In this document: positions 8,175 through 23,071 of the stretch, in pieces
Layout: the number at the start of each line of letters is the position of its first letter
How positions within the stretch are numbered: position 1 is the first letter of the stretch
Translations under genes and position numbers: made by a program
Assembly (NCBI RefSeq): GCF_014648355.1
Contig: NZ_BMQY01000005.1
Span: 372,001-436,000 of the forward strand
Direction of reading: 5' to 3'
DNA: 64,000 nucleotides
Origin: Couchioplanes azureus
GTDB lineage: Bacteria > Actinomycetota > Actinomycetes > Mycobacteriales > Micromonosporaceae
Notes under the pieces: model-generated
The model's input: the letters and a program-made list of their open reading frames with translations, nothing else
Databases searched by the model: none
What the model was told of the DNA's origin: nothing

Positions 8175-9283
8175 CGGCGCGGCGGGCCGGACGCGACGAA
8201 GTCGCCGGCCGAGATGCCGTAGTGCTCCTCCACCGCGTTGGCGACCAGATGGCAGAGCAGGAACCGCTCCACCGGCCGTACGCCGATCCGGTTCAGGTGC
8301 AGATAGAGGTAGTTGAGGGCGAACCGGAACGCCAGGAAGTCCGGATCGCGCTGCAACGCCTGCATCGCCCCGCCCGGACCCTGCAACTTGCGGTGGAAGT
8401 CACTGTGCCGCAGCATCTCCGGGTTCCAGCCCTCTCCCTCGCCACCCGGTCCGGCGGCTCTCTCCGCCGCCGCGAAGGAGAGCTCTCCGGAGGCGATCAG
8501 CCGCTCGGCGACCTCGCGATACCGCCGCAACACGGCGAGCCAGCCGGCGACGAACGGCACCGGCTGGCCGGGGCCGTCGAGACCGTCGAGGACCGTGACC
8601 AGGCGCTCGCGCAGCGCCGGCGCCTGGGCGCGATATCTGTCGTCGCACGACGCCCGGCGCGCGCCGGGATCCGGAGCGCGCACGATGAAGCCCTCGGCGT
8701 GCGACCGGTACGAGATGAAGCCGCGGTCGATCCCCGGCCACATCGCGTGCGCCGTGGCCACCATCAGGTCGAACGCGAGGGCCAGCCGCCCGCCGCCCCC
8801 GCGGACGTGCGCGAGCGCGCCGAACACCAGCTCGTTGGTCTCGTGGTAGAAGTCCTCGAGCAGCTCGGCCGCCGCCTCGCTGCCGAGCACGGGGATGCGC
8901 CGGTCGTACGGAGCCCATTGCAGCGAGTTGTCCGGGTGGAACGGGGACAGCGGCCCCCACTCCTGCTCCTGCGGCGCGAGCACCTCGTGCACCGCGAGAA
9001 GTTCCCGCTCGTCGAGCACGGCGGTCGACGGGGAGGCCGCCAGGTAGCGGGAGACCGCCCGCTCCACCGCCGGACGGATCACCTCGCGGAAGGACCGGTC
9101 CGGTGCGCGCACACCCAGCCGCAGGTGCGGTCCCCGGAGCCAGTGCCGGGTCACGACGAGACGCTCCGCGTGCGGGGCCAGCTCGGCGAACAACGGGCGT
9201 ACGCACTCGAGGAGCAGGCCGTCCTTGTTCTCCTCGTAGTAGTAGAGCTGAACCCCGTGCCACCTCGACGAATCTTCACTCAT
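8171..9283 (-). CDS. Thiopeptide-type SpaB-C domain protein (pyridine synthase or glutamate-elimination enzyme)
   Basis: 370-residue stand-alone thiopeptide-type bacteriocin biosynthesis domain protein (TIGR03891/SpaB_C fold). Landmarks: WHGVQLYYYEENKDGLLLECVR at the N-terminus, HWLRGPHLRLGVRAPD around residues 45-60, and NRIGVRPVERFLLCHLVANA near the C-terminus. Family members either eliminate glutamate from glutamylated Ser/Thr to give Dha/Dhb, or catalyse the formal [4+2] cycloaddition of two Dha residues that makes the pyridine and expels the leader. I cannot decide between these by eye; a second member may lie left of the window. The ATG at 9283 was chosen because GGGGGGA precedes it by eight bases and it starts exactly at MSEDSSRWHG; upstream in-frame codons look non-coding. 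The stop overlaps the hydrolase start. Confidence 0.85.
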   Translation of the reverse strand: MSEDSSRWHGVQLYYYEENKDGLLLECVRPLFAELAPHAERLVVTRHWLRGPHLRLGVRAPDRSFREVIRPAVERAVSRYLAASPSTAVLDERELLAVHEVLAPQEQEWGPLSPFHPDNSLQWAPYDRRIPVLGSEAAAELLEDFYHETNELVFGALAHVRGGGGRLALAFDLMVATAHAMWPGIDRGFISYRSHAEGFIVRAPDPGARRASCDDRYRAQAPALRERLVTVLDGLDGPGQPVPFVAGWLAVLRRYREVAERLIASGELSFAAAERAAGPGGEGEGWNPEMLRHSDFHRKLQGPGGAMQALQRDPDFLAFRFALNYLYLHLNRIGVRPVERFLLCHLVANAVEEHYGISAGDFVASGPPRR

Positions 9284-9452
9284 GACGTAGTCCCCCCGGG
9301 CCGGAATCGGCGTCGACTGGTGCGGCGAGTCAATCAAAGGAAATCCGCGGTGTCCAAACAGCACGGTCCACAGAGGCGGGCGGAAGGTGGCGGTGAGCCA
9401 TCGACGACCGTACGATGGCCCGCAACCGGACACGTGCCTGATCGGGGGAAGC
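9284..9452. promoter_or_regulatory. Divergent promoter region between SpaB-C gene and glycosyltransferase
   Basis: The 169 bases between two divergent starts must contain promoters for both the minus-strand SpaB-C/hydrolase pair and the plus-strand glycosyltransferase/methyltransferase pair. The stretch 9328-9365 is less GC-rich than its surroundings (cagtcaatcaaaggaaatcc region). I could not assign -35/-10 hexamers or an operator with confidence. Confidence 0.4.
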
Positions 9453-10658
9453 ATGGCACGACATTTCGCTTTTGTGCCCCTGGCGGCGCATGGTCACGTC
9501 AATCCGACGTTGGCGCTGGCCGAGGAGCTCGTCGCCCGGGGCCACCGGGTCACCTATGCCACCAGCGCCGAGCACGCGGCGGCCGTGGCCCGCACCGGCG
9601 CCGCCGTGGCGGAGCTTCCGTGGCAGGCCGAGCTCAGCGCGATGGCGGGCAGCGGATACACCGCCGACAACATGCTGGCGATGATGGCCGCGGGCGTCAC
9701 GGAGCTGACCGAGACCTTCGACGCCCTGGTGGCGGCGTTCCTCGACGACCGGCCCGACTGCGTGTGCTTCGACATCATGGGCCTGCCCGGCCGGGCGCTG
9801 GCGGACCGGCTCGGTGTGCCGGGCGTCGCGCTGGCCCCCAACATGGTGGGCAACGCCCACTTCTCGCTGCAATCCGTGATGTGGCCGGCGGATCTCGACC
9901 CGTCCGACGCCCGGCTCGCGGCGGTCGGGCGGCAACTGGCGGTCTTCGCCGCCGAGCAGGGGATCAGCCCCGCGTCGGTGCAGCCGCTGTCCGCCCGGGT
10001 GCCGTTGCACCTCGTCTTCGTCCCCCGGGCCTTCCAGATCGCCGGAGACACCTTCGGCGCGCAGTTCCGGTTCCTCGGCCCCTCGCTGCCGTCCTCGGCA
10101 CCGTCGCACGGCTGGCGCCCGGGCACCGACGACCGGATCGCGCTGGTCTCCCTCGGCACCGTCTTCAACGATCGGCCGGATCTGCTCCGCGTCTGCCTCG
10201 ACGCCTTCGCGGAGAGCCCGTGGCACGTGGTGCTGGCGACCGGCCGGTCCGCCGTCCCGGGTCCCTTCCCGGCCAACGTCGAGGTGCACCGGCACGTGCC
10301 GCAGGTCGAGGTGCTGCGGCACGCCTCGGTGTTCGTCTCGCACACCGGCATGGGCTCCACCATGGAGGCGCTGCTGCACGGGGTGCCGCTCGTGTCCCTG
10401 CCGCAGACTCCGGAGCAGGCGCTCAACGGCCGGCGCGCGGCGGAGCTGGGCCTCGGCCTGGCGCTGGAAACCGAGAAGGTGACCGCCGGGACGTTGCGCG
10501 ACGCGGTCGACGAGGTCGTCGCGGACGCCGGCATCGCGGCGAACCTGCGGCGCTGGCGCGCGGAGCTGCGGGCCGCCGGCGGCGCGCGGGCCGGCGCCGA
10601 CGCCCTGGAGGAGTTCCTCGACCTGCGCACCACCGCGCTGTCCCCGACCGGAAAGTGA
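9453..10658 (+). CDS. MGT-family (macrolide-type) glycosyltransferase
   Basis: 401-residue GT-B fold glycosyltransferase of the UDPGT/MGT type (OleD-like). N-terminus MARHFAFVPLAAHGHVNPTL is the acceptor-domain start with the family's HGHVNP motif; the donor signature lies at HTGMGSTMEALLHGVPLVSL with PQTPEQALNG following (residues ~298-332). The ATG at 9453 was preferred over upstream in-frame codons because GGGGGAA lies three bases before it and the family N-terminus starts here. Such enzymes transfer a sugar from UDP (or TDP) donors to a hydroxyl of small molecules, either as tailoring or as reversible inactivation for self-protection. Next to a thiopeptide-type cluster it may glycosylate the peptide. 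It is four bases upstream of the FkbM gene and forms an operon with it. Confidence 0.9.
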   Translation: MARHFAFVPLAAHGHVNPTLALAEELVARGHRVTYATSAEHAAAVARTGAAVAELPWQAELSAMAGSGYTADNMLAMMAAGVTELTETFDALVAAFLDDRPDCVCFDIMGLPGRALADRLGVPGVALAPNMVGNAHFSLQSVMWPADLDPSDARLAAVGRQLAVFAAEQGISPASVQPLSARVPLHLVFVPRAFQIAGDTFGAQFRFLGPSLPSSAPSHGWRPGTDDRIALVSLGTVFNDRPDLLRVCLDAFAESPWHVVLATGRSAVPGPFPANVEVHRHVPQVEVLRHASVFVSHTGMGSTMEALLHGVPLVSLPQTPEQALNGRRAAELGLGLALETEKVTAGTLRDAVDEVVADAGIAANLRRWRAELRAAGGARAGADALEEFLDLRTTALSPTGK

Positions 10659-10662
10659 CGCG

Positions 10663-11439
10663 ATGACTGCTCTGCACCTCGTCGAGGTCGCCGGCGAGCT
10701 CACCTGCTACACCCCTGCCGCCCGGAATCCGTTTCTCTCCGAAGCCGACCTCATCTACGAGGAGGTCTTCCGCCGGAACACCTACCTGCGCCGCCTGAAG
10801 CCGCTCGCCCCGGATCCGTTCGTCGTCGACGCCGGTGCCAACATCGGTCTGTTCACCCTGTTCCTCAAGCGCCACTATCCGGGGGCCTCCGTGGTGGCGG
10901 TGGAACCCATCCCGTGCAACGCCGAGGCGATCCGTGCCAACCTGCGGCTCTACGGCCTCTCCGGCGTCGTGGTGCACGAGGAAGGACTCTCCGACCAGGC
11001 GGGGACCGTCGACTTCCACTACTTCCCGGCGATGCCCGGCAACTCCACGGCGCATCTGGGCGGCAAGCTCGCCGACCGGGACACCATCGCCGCGTACGTC
11101 GACCGCGACCTGCTCGACCAGGTCTACCGCTACGAGACGGTCCGCGTCCCGGTGCGGCCGCTCTCCGAGATCCTGCGCGAGTCGGCACCCCCGGAGCAGC
11201 CCGTCGACCTGGTCAAGATGGACATCGAGGGCGGCGAGGAGGCGGCGCTCGACGGCATCGCCGAGCGGGACTGGCCGCGGATCCGCCAGCTCGCGCTCGA
11301 GGTGCACAAGAGCCGGGAGACGCTGGACCGCCTCACGGAGAAGCTCCGCGGCAAGGGGTTCGCCGTCACGGTCCAGGCCGCGGACGGCACCCCACAGGGC
11401 ATCGACAACCGCCTGCTCTACGCCAGCCGGCCCGGCTGA
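10663..11439 (+). CDS. FkbM-family SAM-dependent methyltransferase
   Basis: 258-residue class I methyltransferase of the FkbM family, which usually O-methylates secondary-metabolite or sugar hydroxyls. Motif I is FVVDAGANIGLFTLFLKRHY (~residues 48-67), followed by acidic SAM-ribose contact VVAVEPIPCNAEAI and the FkbM hallmark VDLVKMDIEGGEEAALDGI near residue 183-201. It starts four bases after the glycosyltransferase stop and ends just before the bidirectional terminator shared with rpoC. An attractive but unproved reading is that it methylates the sugar attached by the preceding enzyme or the peptide itself. Confidence 0.9.
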   Translation: MTALHLVEVAGELTCYTPAARNPFLSEADLIYEEVFRRNTYLRRLKPLAPDPFVVDAGANIGLFTLFLKRHYPGASVVAVEPIPCNAEAIRANLRLYGLSGVVVHEEGLSDQAGTVDFHYFPAMPGNSTAHLGGKLADRDTIAAYVDRDLLDQVYRYETVRVPVRPLSEILRESAPPEQPVDLVKMDIEGGEEAALDGIAERDWPRIRQLALEVHKSRETLDRLTEKLRGKGFAVTVQAADGTPQGIDNRLLYASRPG

Positions 11440-11461
11440 CCGCCGCCCGGCCCCGGAAACG

Positions 11462-11498
11462 CGAGTGGGGCGGTCGCGTCACGCGACCGCCCCACTCG
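11462..11498. terminator. Bidirectional intrinsic terminator between FkbM gene and rpoC
   Basis: Perfect inverted repeat: cgagtggggcggtcgc (11462-11477) pairs with its complement at 11483-11498 around the 5-base loop gtcac. It sits 22 bases after the methyltransferase stop and 12 bases after the rpoC stop on the other strand, so it can end both convergent transcripts. There is no long T tract, as usual in high-GC actinomycetes. Confidence 0.85.
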
Positions 11499-11510
11499 GT
11501 GTTCACAGAC

Positions 11511-15401
<3,891 letters not shown>

Positions 15402-15489
15402 TTGGACTATCCCTCGTGTTTCGTTGCTCGGATAAATTCCAGGCGGCGGGGGCGTCCCTGGTGGTTGTCACCGCCAGGGACGCCGTCCG

Positions 15490-18930
<3,441 letters not shown>

Positions 18931-19503
18931 GATGCGTCCTTCCGAGGACCGGTGCTGCTGATGCGGCTGAGCTGCTGATGCAACTGTCTGCGCTGCTTAC
19001 CGCTCTGGGCACTCCAATGAACCCCCAGGAAGTCATCCGGATGGATGTCCCTGCAGGGCTCAAGGCAGAAGGCAGCGCAAACTAGCAGTGTAGCCGCTCG
19101 GCTAACCGCTGTCCAGCCCACACCGGAGGAAGCCTGCGGAACGTGCCTCGCGGCTGCTGACCTGCGCCTCCATGGTCAGTGCCCGGTGCGGGGCCGCTCA
19201 GAACGCGGCGATTCTCCTCGGTGCCGGTCTGCGGACCCGTTCGGAACCAGGCATACCCGCAGGGCGGCTGTCGCAAGCGCGGAAACTTGCTGATGTCAGC
19301 GTGCCTGTCGGCGGACACACAGTCAAGGGTTGTGCCGCGGGTCGGACCTGTGCCTTCCCCGGCCGGACGCGGCATAGCGGCCCTGACGCAGCAATTATTG
19401 CTGCTCACGCCTTTTGTCCGTCGATGATGAGACAGCAATGACAACAGGCGAGGACCCGTTTCCGGGTCCTCGCCTGTCGCGGGAAAAGCGGTGCAGCCTC
19501 AGG
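18931..19503 (-). other. rplL-rpoB intergenic region with terminator/attenuator hairpin at 19444-19477
   Basis: No gene is seen in these 573 bases. Immediately downstream of rplL there is a 15-bp perfect stem, acaggcgaggacccg (19444-19458) pairing with 19463-19477 around loop tttc, followed on the minus strand by a T-rich stretch. It should act as a partial terminator setting the ratio of L7/L12 to RNA polymerase subunits; the rest of the interval is expected to carry an rpoB promoter and long leader. This arrangement is common in actinobacteria; the exact promoter was not identifiable by eye. Confidence 0.7.
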
Positions 19504-19893
19504 TCACTTGAGGGTGACCTTGGCGCCCTCACCCTCGAGCTTGGCCTTGGCCTCCTCGGCCTTCTCCTTGTTGACACCCTCGAGGATCGCCTTCGGGGCG
19601 GCCTCGACGGCGTCCTTGGCCTCCTTGAGGCCCAGGCCGGTCAGCTCGCGCACGACCTTGATGACCTGGATCTTCTTGCCACCGTCGGCCTCGAGGACGA
19701 CGTCGAAGGAGTCCTTCTCGGCCTCGGCCGGAGCGGCGTCGCCGCCGGCCGCGGCGCCACCGGCCACCATCGCGACGGGCGCGGCGGCGGTGACCTCGAA
19801 GACCTCCTCGAACTGCTTCACGAACTCGGACAGCTCGATCAGCGTCATCTCCTTGAACGCGTCGAGCAGCTCGTCGGTGCTGAGCTTCGCCAT
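19504..19893 (-). CDS. rplL: 50S ribosomal protein L7/L12
   Basis: 129-residue L7/L12. N-terminal dimerisation domain MAKLSTDELLDAFKEMTLIE, Ala/Gly-rich hinge (APVAMVAGGAAAGGDAAPAE) and C-terminal factor-binding domain with KIQVIKVVRELTGLGLKEAK are all typical. The ATG at 19893 is preferred over an earlier in-frame codon because an AAAGG site precedes it and the family N-terminus begins there. It follows rplJ by 54 bases. The protein forms the ribosomal stalk with L10 and recruits translation factors. Confidence 0.98.
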   Translation of the reverse strand: MAKLSTDELLDAFKEMTLIELSEFVKQFEEVFEVTAAAPVAMVAGGAAAGGDAAPAEAEKDSFDVVLEADGGKKIQVIKVVRELTGLGLKEAKDAVEAAPKAILEGVNKEKAEEAKAKLEGEGAKVTLK

Positions 19894-19947
19894 GTCTGGC
19901 AACCTTTCGTTGTTTCTGTGGATGTAAGTCAACTCCGCACGGGCCCG

Positions 19948-20493
19948 TCAGGCCTCGGCGGAACCGTCCTGCGCGCGCTTGTCCTGCAGTGCGGCCGCCA
20001 GGCGTGCGACCTGGGCCAGCGGGGCCTGGAAGGTGCCCGCAGCCTTGGTCAGGTTGCCCTTCATGGCGCCGGCCAGCTTGGCTAGCAGCACCTCGCGAGG
20101 CTCGAGGTCGGCGATCTTGCTGACCTCGGCGGCCGAGATGGCCTTGCCCTCGAAGACGCCGCCCTTGATCACCAGGACGGGGTGGGTCTTGGCGAAGGCC
20201 CGCAGACCCTTGGCCGCCTCGACCGGGTCGCCACTGACGAAGGCGAGCGCGGTAGGACCGGCGAAGAGCTCGTCGAGGCCCTCGATGCCCGCGTCGCTGG
20301 CCGCCCGCTTCGCGAGCGTGTTCTTCGACACGGAGTACTTGGTCTGGTTGCCCAGCGACCGCCGCAGCTCGGTGATCTCGGAAACCGTGAGGCCGCGGTA
20401 CTCGGTCAACACGGTGGCCGACGAGTTACGGAAGTGCTCCGTGAGCTCGGCGACGGCAGTGGCCTTGTCGGCCCGGACCGGCTTGTCCGCCAT
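19948..20493 (-). CDS. rplJ: 50S ribosomal protein L10
   Basis: 181-residue L10 with family N-terminus MADKPVRADKATAVAELTEH and KNTLAKRAASDAGIEGLDEL. It anchors L7/L12 dimers to the ribosome next to the L11 site. AGGAGGGAC directly precedes the ATG. The gene starts a two-gene rplJ-rplL unit with a long leader upstream. Confidence 0.98.
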   Translation of the reverse strand: MADKPVRADKATAVAELTEHFRNSSATVLTEYRGLTVSEITELRRSLGNQTKYSVSKNTLAKRAASDAGIEGLDELFAGPTALAFVSGDPVEAAKGLRAFAKTHPVLVIKGGVFEGKAISAAEVSKIADLEPREVLLAKLAGAMKGNLTKAAGTFQAPLAQVARLAAALQDKRAQDGSAEA

Positions 20494-20778
20494 GTCCCTC
20501 CTCTCTCAATGCTCAAGAGCCGCTGGAGGTAGTGCGCGGACCCACAACACGAGAAACGCCCCGGCGCAGGGCGCACGGGGCGGGCATGGGCGCGGTGAAA
20601 CGCCGGCATGATCGCGAACCGTCCTCCCTGCGCGGGTCGCCCGCATGATGCGGGACCTTCGGCCGCGACCCCCGTCCGAAGACGGCGACTGCGGCGACCA
20701 GCGGTCTATGGGTGGAACTTCAACACCGAAGAGTACGCGGCCGAGCGCCCCGGACCAAATCGGCCCCCGGGCACCGGG
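20494..20778 (-). promoter_or_regulatory. rplJ leader region (putative L10 autoregulatory leader)
   Basis: 285 non-coding bases between the ABC permease and rplJ. The stretch contains several GC-rich inverted repeats (for example around 20556-20586, ccccggcgcagggcgcacgg) as expected for an L10-binding leader, which in many bacteria represses rplJL translation. The assignment rests on position and visible secondary structure; a covariance-model search would decide. A likely promoter lies in the AT-richer patch near 20705-20735. Confidence 0.4.
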
Positions 20779-21477
20779 TCAGGCGCGGCGGCGCCGCAGC
20801 CACAGGTATGCCGACAGGGCCAGCGCGCACCACGTCAGCCCCCATCCGGCGAGCAGCAGGAAGGTGCCGGGCGGCGGCAGGGGCGCCCTGGTGAGCGCCC
20901 GCGCGAGCGCCATCACCGGCGGCACCAGCCACGGCGCGATCGAGCCCCGCAGGCCGAGCACCACGCCGAGCACCGCCCCGACGGCGAGCACGGTGACCCC
21001 GGCGCGGACCGTGCGGGTGACCGCGCGGCTCGCCAGCGCACCGAGCCCCACGCCGGCGGCGAGAGACAGCAGGTGCGCGACGACGCCCAGGCCCACGCCG
21101 GCCGCGGTGGAAGGCTCGCCGGTGCCGGGCTCGGGGCCTCGGAGGGCGCCGAGCGCCGCCGGGAGGGCGAGGGCCACCACGCAGAACAGGAGCCCGGACA
21201 GGACGGCGGCCAGGGCACCGGCGAGGGCCTCCCGGGCCGGCCCGACCGCGACCCGGGCGAGGCGGCGCTGGACGTCCGGCTCGGTGTCGAGGAGGACCTT
21301 GGTGAGCCAGGCGAACACGGGGAAGAGCATGGCGGCGGAGTAGCCGTAGGCCGAGGCGGCCGTGGCCTGTCCCCCGCCGTGCAGGATGCCGAGCAGGGCC
21401 AGGCCGGTGATCAGCGGGGCGAGGACGCGGCCGCCGCGGAGGAAGCCGGCGAGGCGCATCCGGGTCAGGGCGATCAT
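20779..21477 (-). CDS. ABC transporter permease-like membrane protein
   Basis: 232-residue integral membrane protein with about six hydrophobic segments (LAPLITGLALLGILHGGG, AMLFPVFAWLTKVLL, LAGALAAVLSGLLFCVVALA, GLGVVAHLLSLAAGVGLGAL, TVLAVGAVLGVVLGL, LLAGWGLTWCALALSAYLWL). The ATG at 21477 overlaps the stop of the ATPase gene (ATGA), so the two are coupled and probably make one ABC-2 type exporter. It lies between rplA and rplJ, a place where unrelated transporters are often found in actinomycetes. Substrate unknown; export of the nearby cluster's peptide is possible but not indicated by anything specific. Confidence 0.75.
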   Translation of the reverse strand: MIALTRMRLAGFLRGGRVLAPLITGLALLGILHGGGQATAASAYGYSAAMLFPVFAWLTKVLLDTEPDVQRRLARVAVGPAREALAGALAAVLSGLLFCVVALALPAALGALRGPEPGTGEPSTAAGVGLGVVAHLLSLAAGVGLGALASRAVTRTVRAGVTVLAVGAVLGVVLGLRGSIAPWLVPPVMALARALTRAPLPPPGTFLLLAGWGLTWCALALSAYLWLRRRRA

Positions 21478-22214
21478 CGCGGCTGCTCCTCGCGTACGCC
21501 CAGGACGCGGTGACCGTCGGCACGCAGCCGGGCCACCGTCCGGTCGGCCTCCGTGCGGCGGACGGCGACCTCGACGACGACGTCTCCGGTGTCCCCGGGC
21601 GACCAGCCGGTGGTGAGCGTGCCGTCGGCGACCAGCCAGCGGGTGGCGCCGGGCAGGCCGGCGATCTCGTTGCGGTGGTCGCTGACCAGCACCGCTCCGC
21701 CCGCCGCGGTCACCTCGGCGACGATCGCGGGGATCAGCGTGCGCGCCTGCGCGTCCAGGCCCTCCCACGGCTCGTCGAGCACGAGGAGGCCGGGGGTCAC
21801 CAGGAGCGCCTGGGCGAGGCCCACCTTCTGCGCGGTGCCCTTGGAGAGGGCGTGCAGCGGGGTGTGCCGGTGCTGGCCGAGACCCAGGCGCTCGATCCAG
21901 CGGTCGATCTCCCGGTCGCCGCGGGGCCCGCGCAGGCCGCGCAGCGCCGCCATGCCCGCGAGGTATCGGCGGGTCGTGAACGGCTGGTCGGCCGGGAAGC
22001 GCTCCGGAACCCACCCGACCACGGCCGGACGGTCGTGGACGGCACCCCGGACCGGGCGCAGCACGCCGGCGGCGAGCTGCAGCAGGGTGGACTTGCCGGC
22101 GCCGTTGCGGCCGAGCACCACGACCGTGGCTCCCGGCTCGACGGTGGCGCCCACCTCGCGCAGGGTCCACTCCGCGCGGCGCGCATATCGGAACCAGAGC
22201 TGCTCGAATCGCAC
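21474..22214 (-). CDS. ABC transporter ATP-binding protein
   Basis: 246-residue ABC ATPase: Walker A LGRNGAGKSTLLQLAAG (~residues 34-50), a weak signature motif LSKGTAQKVGLAQALLV (~123-139, LSKGT in place of LSGGQ), Walker B GLLVLDEPWEGLD and H-loop VSDHRNE. Forms a pair with the overlapping permease. Starts with ATG at 22214 about 20 bases after the rplA-side terminator. The LSKGT signature and DEPWEGLD are typical of ABC-2 exporters that handle peptides or drugs, so an efflux role is plausible. Confidence 0.88.
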   Translation of the reverse strand: MRFEQLWFRYARRAEWTLREVGATVEPGATVVVLGRNGAGKSTLLQLAAGVLRPVRGAVHDRPAVVGWVPERFPADQPFTTRRYLAGMAALRGLRGPRGDREIDRWIERLGLGQHRHTPLHALSKGTAQKVGLAQALLVTPGLLVLDEPWEGLDAQARTLIPAIVAEVTAAGGAVLVSDHRNEIAGLPGATRWLVADGTLTTGWSPGDTGDVVVEVAVRRTEADRTVARLRADGHRVLGVREEQPR

Positions 22215-22234
22215 GCCGGCAGCCTCGCACAGAA

Positions 22235-22263
22235 GAAGCCCCCGGGATCGTCCCGGGGGCTTC
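22235..22263. terminator. Intrinsic terminator downstream of rplA
   Basis: 13-bp perfect stem gaagcccccggga (22235-22247) pairing with 22251-22263 around loop tcg, 19 bases after the rplA stop; on the minus strand it is followed by TTCTTCTG. Ends the secE-nusG-rplA transcript before the ABC transporter. Confidence 0.8.
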
Positions 22264-22281
22264 CGCTGTGGATGACGGCCG

Positions 22282-22992
22282 TCAGGCCTGCGCCTCGCGC
22301 AGGTTCTTGACGACGTTCGGGTCGACCGGCACGCCGGGGCCCATGGTGGTGCTGACGGTCACCTTCTTGAGGTACTTGCCCTTGGCCGCGGACGGCTTGG
22401 CCCGCAGGACCTCGTCGAGCACCGCGGCGTAGTTGTCGACCAGCTGCTCGGCCGAGAAGGAGGCCTTGCCGATGATCAGGTGCAGGTTCGAGTGCTTGTC
22501 CACCCGGAAGGTGATCTTGCCGCCCTTGATGTCCGAGACCGCCTTGGTCACGTCCATGGTGACCGTGCCGGTCTTCGGGTTCGGCATGAGGCCGCGGGGG
22601 CCGAGGATCCGGGCGATGCGGCCGATCTTGGCCATCTGGTCCGGGGTGGCGATGGCGGCGTCGAAGTCCAGCCAGCCGCCCTGGATCCGGGCCACGAGCT
22701 CGTCCGTGCCGACCTCGTCGGCGCCGGCCGCGACGGCCTCCTCCGCCTTCGCACCCTGCGCGAAGACGATGACGCGGGCGGTCTTGCCGGTGCCGTGCGG
22801 CAGGTTGACCGTGCCGCGGACCATCTGGTCCGCCTTGCGCGGGTCGACGCCGAGGCGCATGGCGACCTCGACCGTGGCGTCGAACTTGGTGGGGCTGCTC
22901 TCCTTCGCCAGCTTCACGGCCTCGGCGGGCACGTAGAGCTTGGTGGCGTCGATCTGCTCGGCGGCCTTGCGGTAGGCCTTGCTGCGCTGCAT
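22282..22992 (-). CDS. rplA: 50S ribosomal protein L1
   Basis: 236-residue L1 with the signature GRIARILGPRGLMPNPKTGT and normal N-terminus MQRSKAYRKAAEQIDATKLY. AGGAG sits nine bases before the ATG. L1 forms the L1 stalk and in many bacteria represses the rplKA operon. Here the gene directly follows nusG: the usual partner rplK is not present upstream (see 22993-23071). Confidence 0.98.
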   Translation of the reverse strand: MQRSKAYRKAAEQIDATKLYVPAEAVKLAKESSPTKFDATVEVAMRLGVDPRKADQMVRGTVNLPHGTGKTARVIVFAQGAKAEEAVAAGADEVGTDELVARIQGGWLDFDAAIATPDQMAKIGRIARILGPRGLMPNPKTGTVTMDVTKAVSDIKGGKITFRVDKHSNLHLIIGKASFSAEQLVDNYAAVLDEVLRAKPSAAKGKYLKKVTVSTTMGPGVPVDPNVVKNLREAQA

Positions 22993-23071
22993 TTCTCTCT
23001 TACTCCTGTGGTAGATGGCGGGACGCGCGCATGCGCGCCCCTCCCACGAATGGTTCGGGGTGTTGCCTCAA
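22993..23071 (-). other. nusG-rplA junction lacking rplK
   Basis: Only 79 bases separate the nusG stop from the rplA start. In nearly all bacteria, including actinomycetes, the gene for L11 (about 430 bases) sits here. The interval holds a palindrome around gcgcgcatgcgcgc (23026-23039) and the rplA ribosome binding site, and I find no L11-like coding fragment in any frame. So rplK was cleanly lost or moved. Confidence 0.85.
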
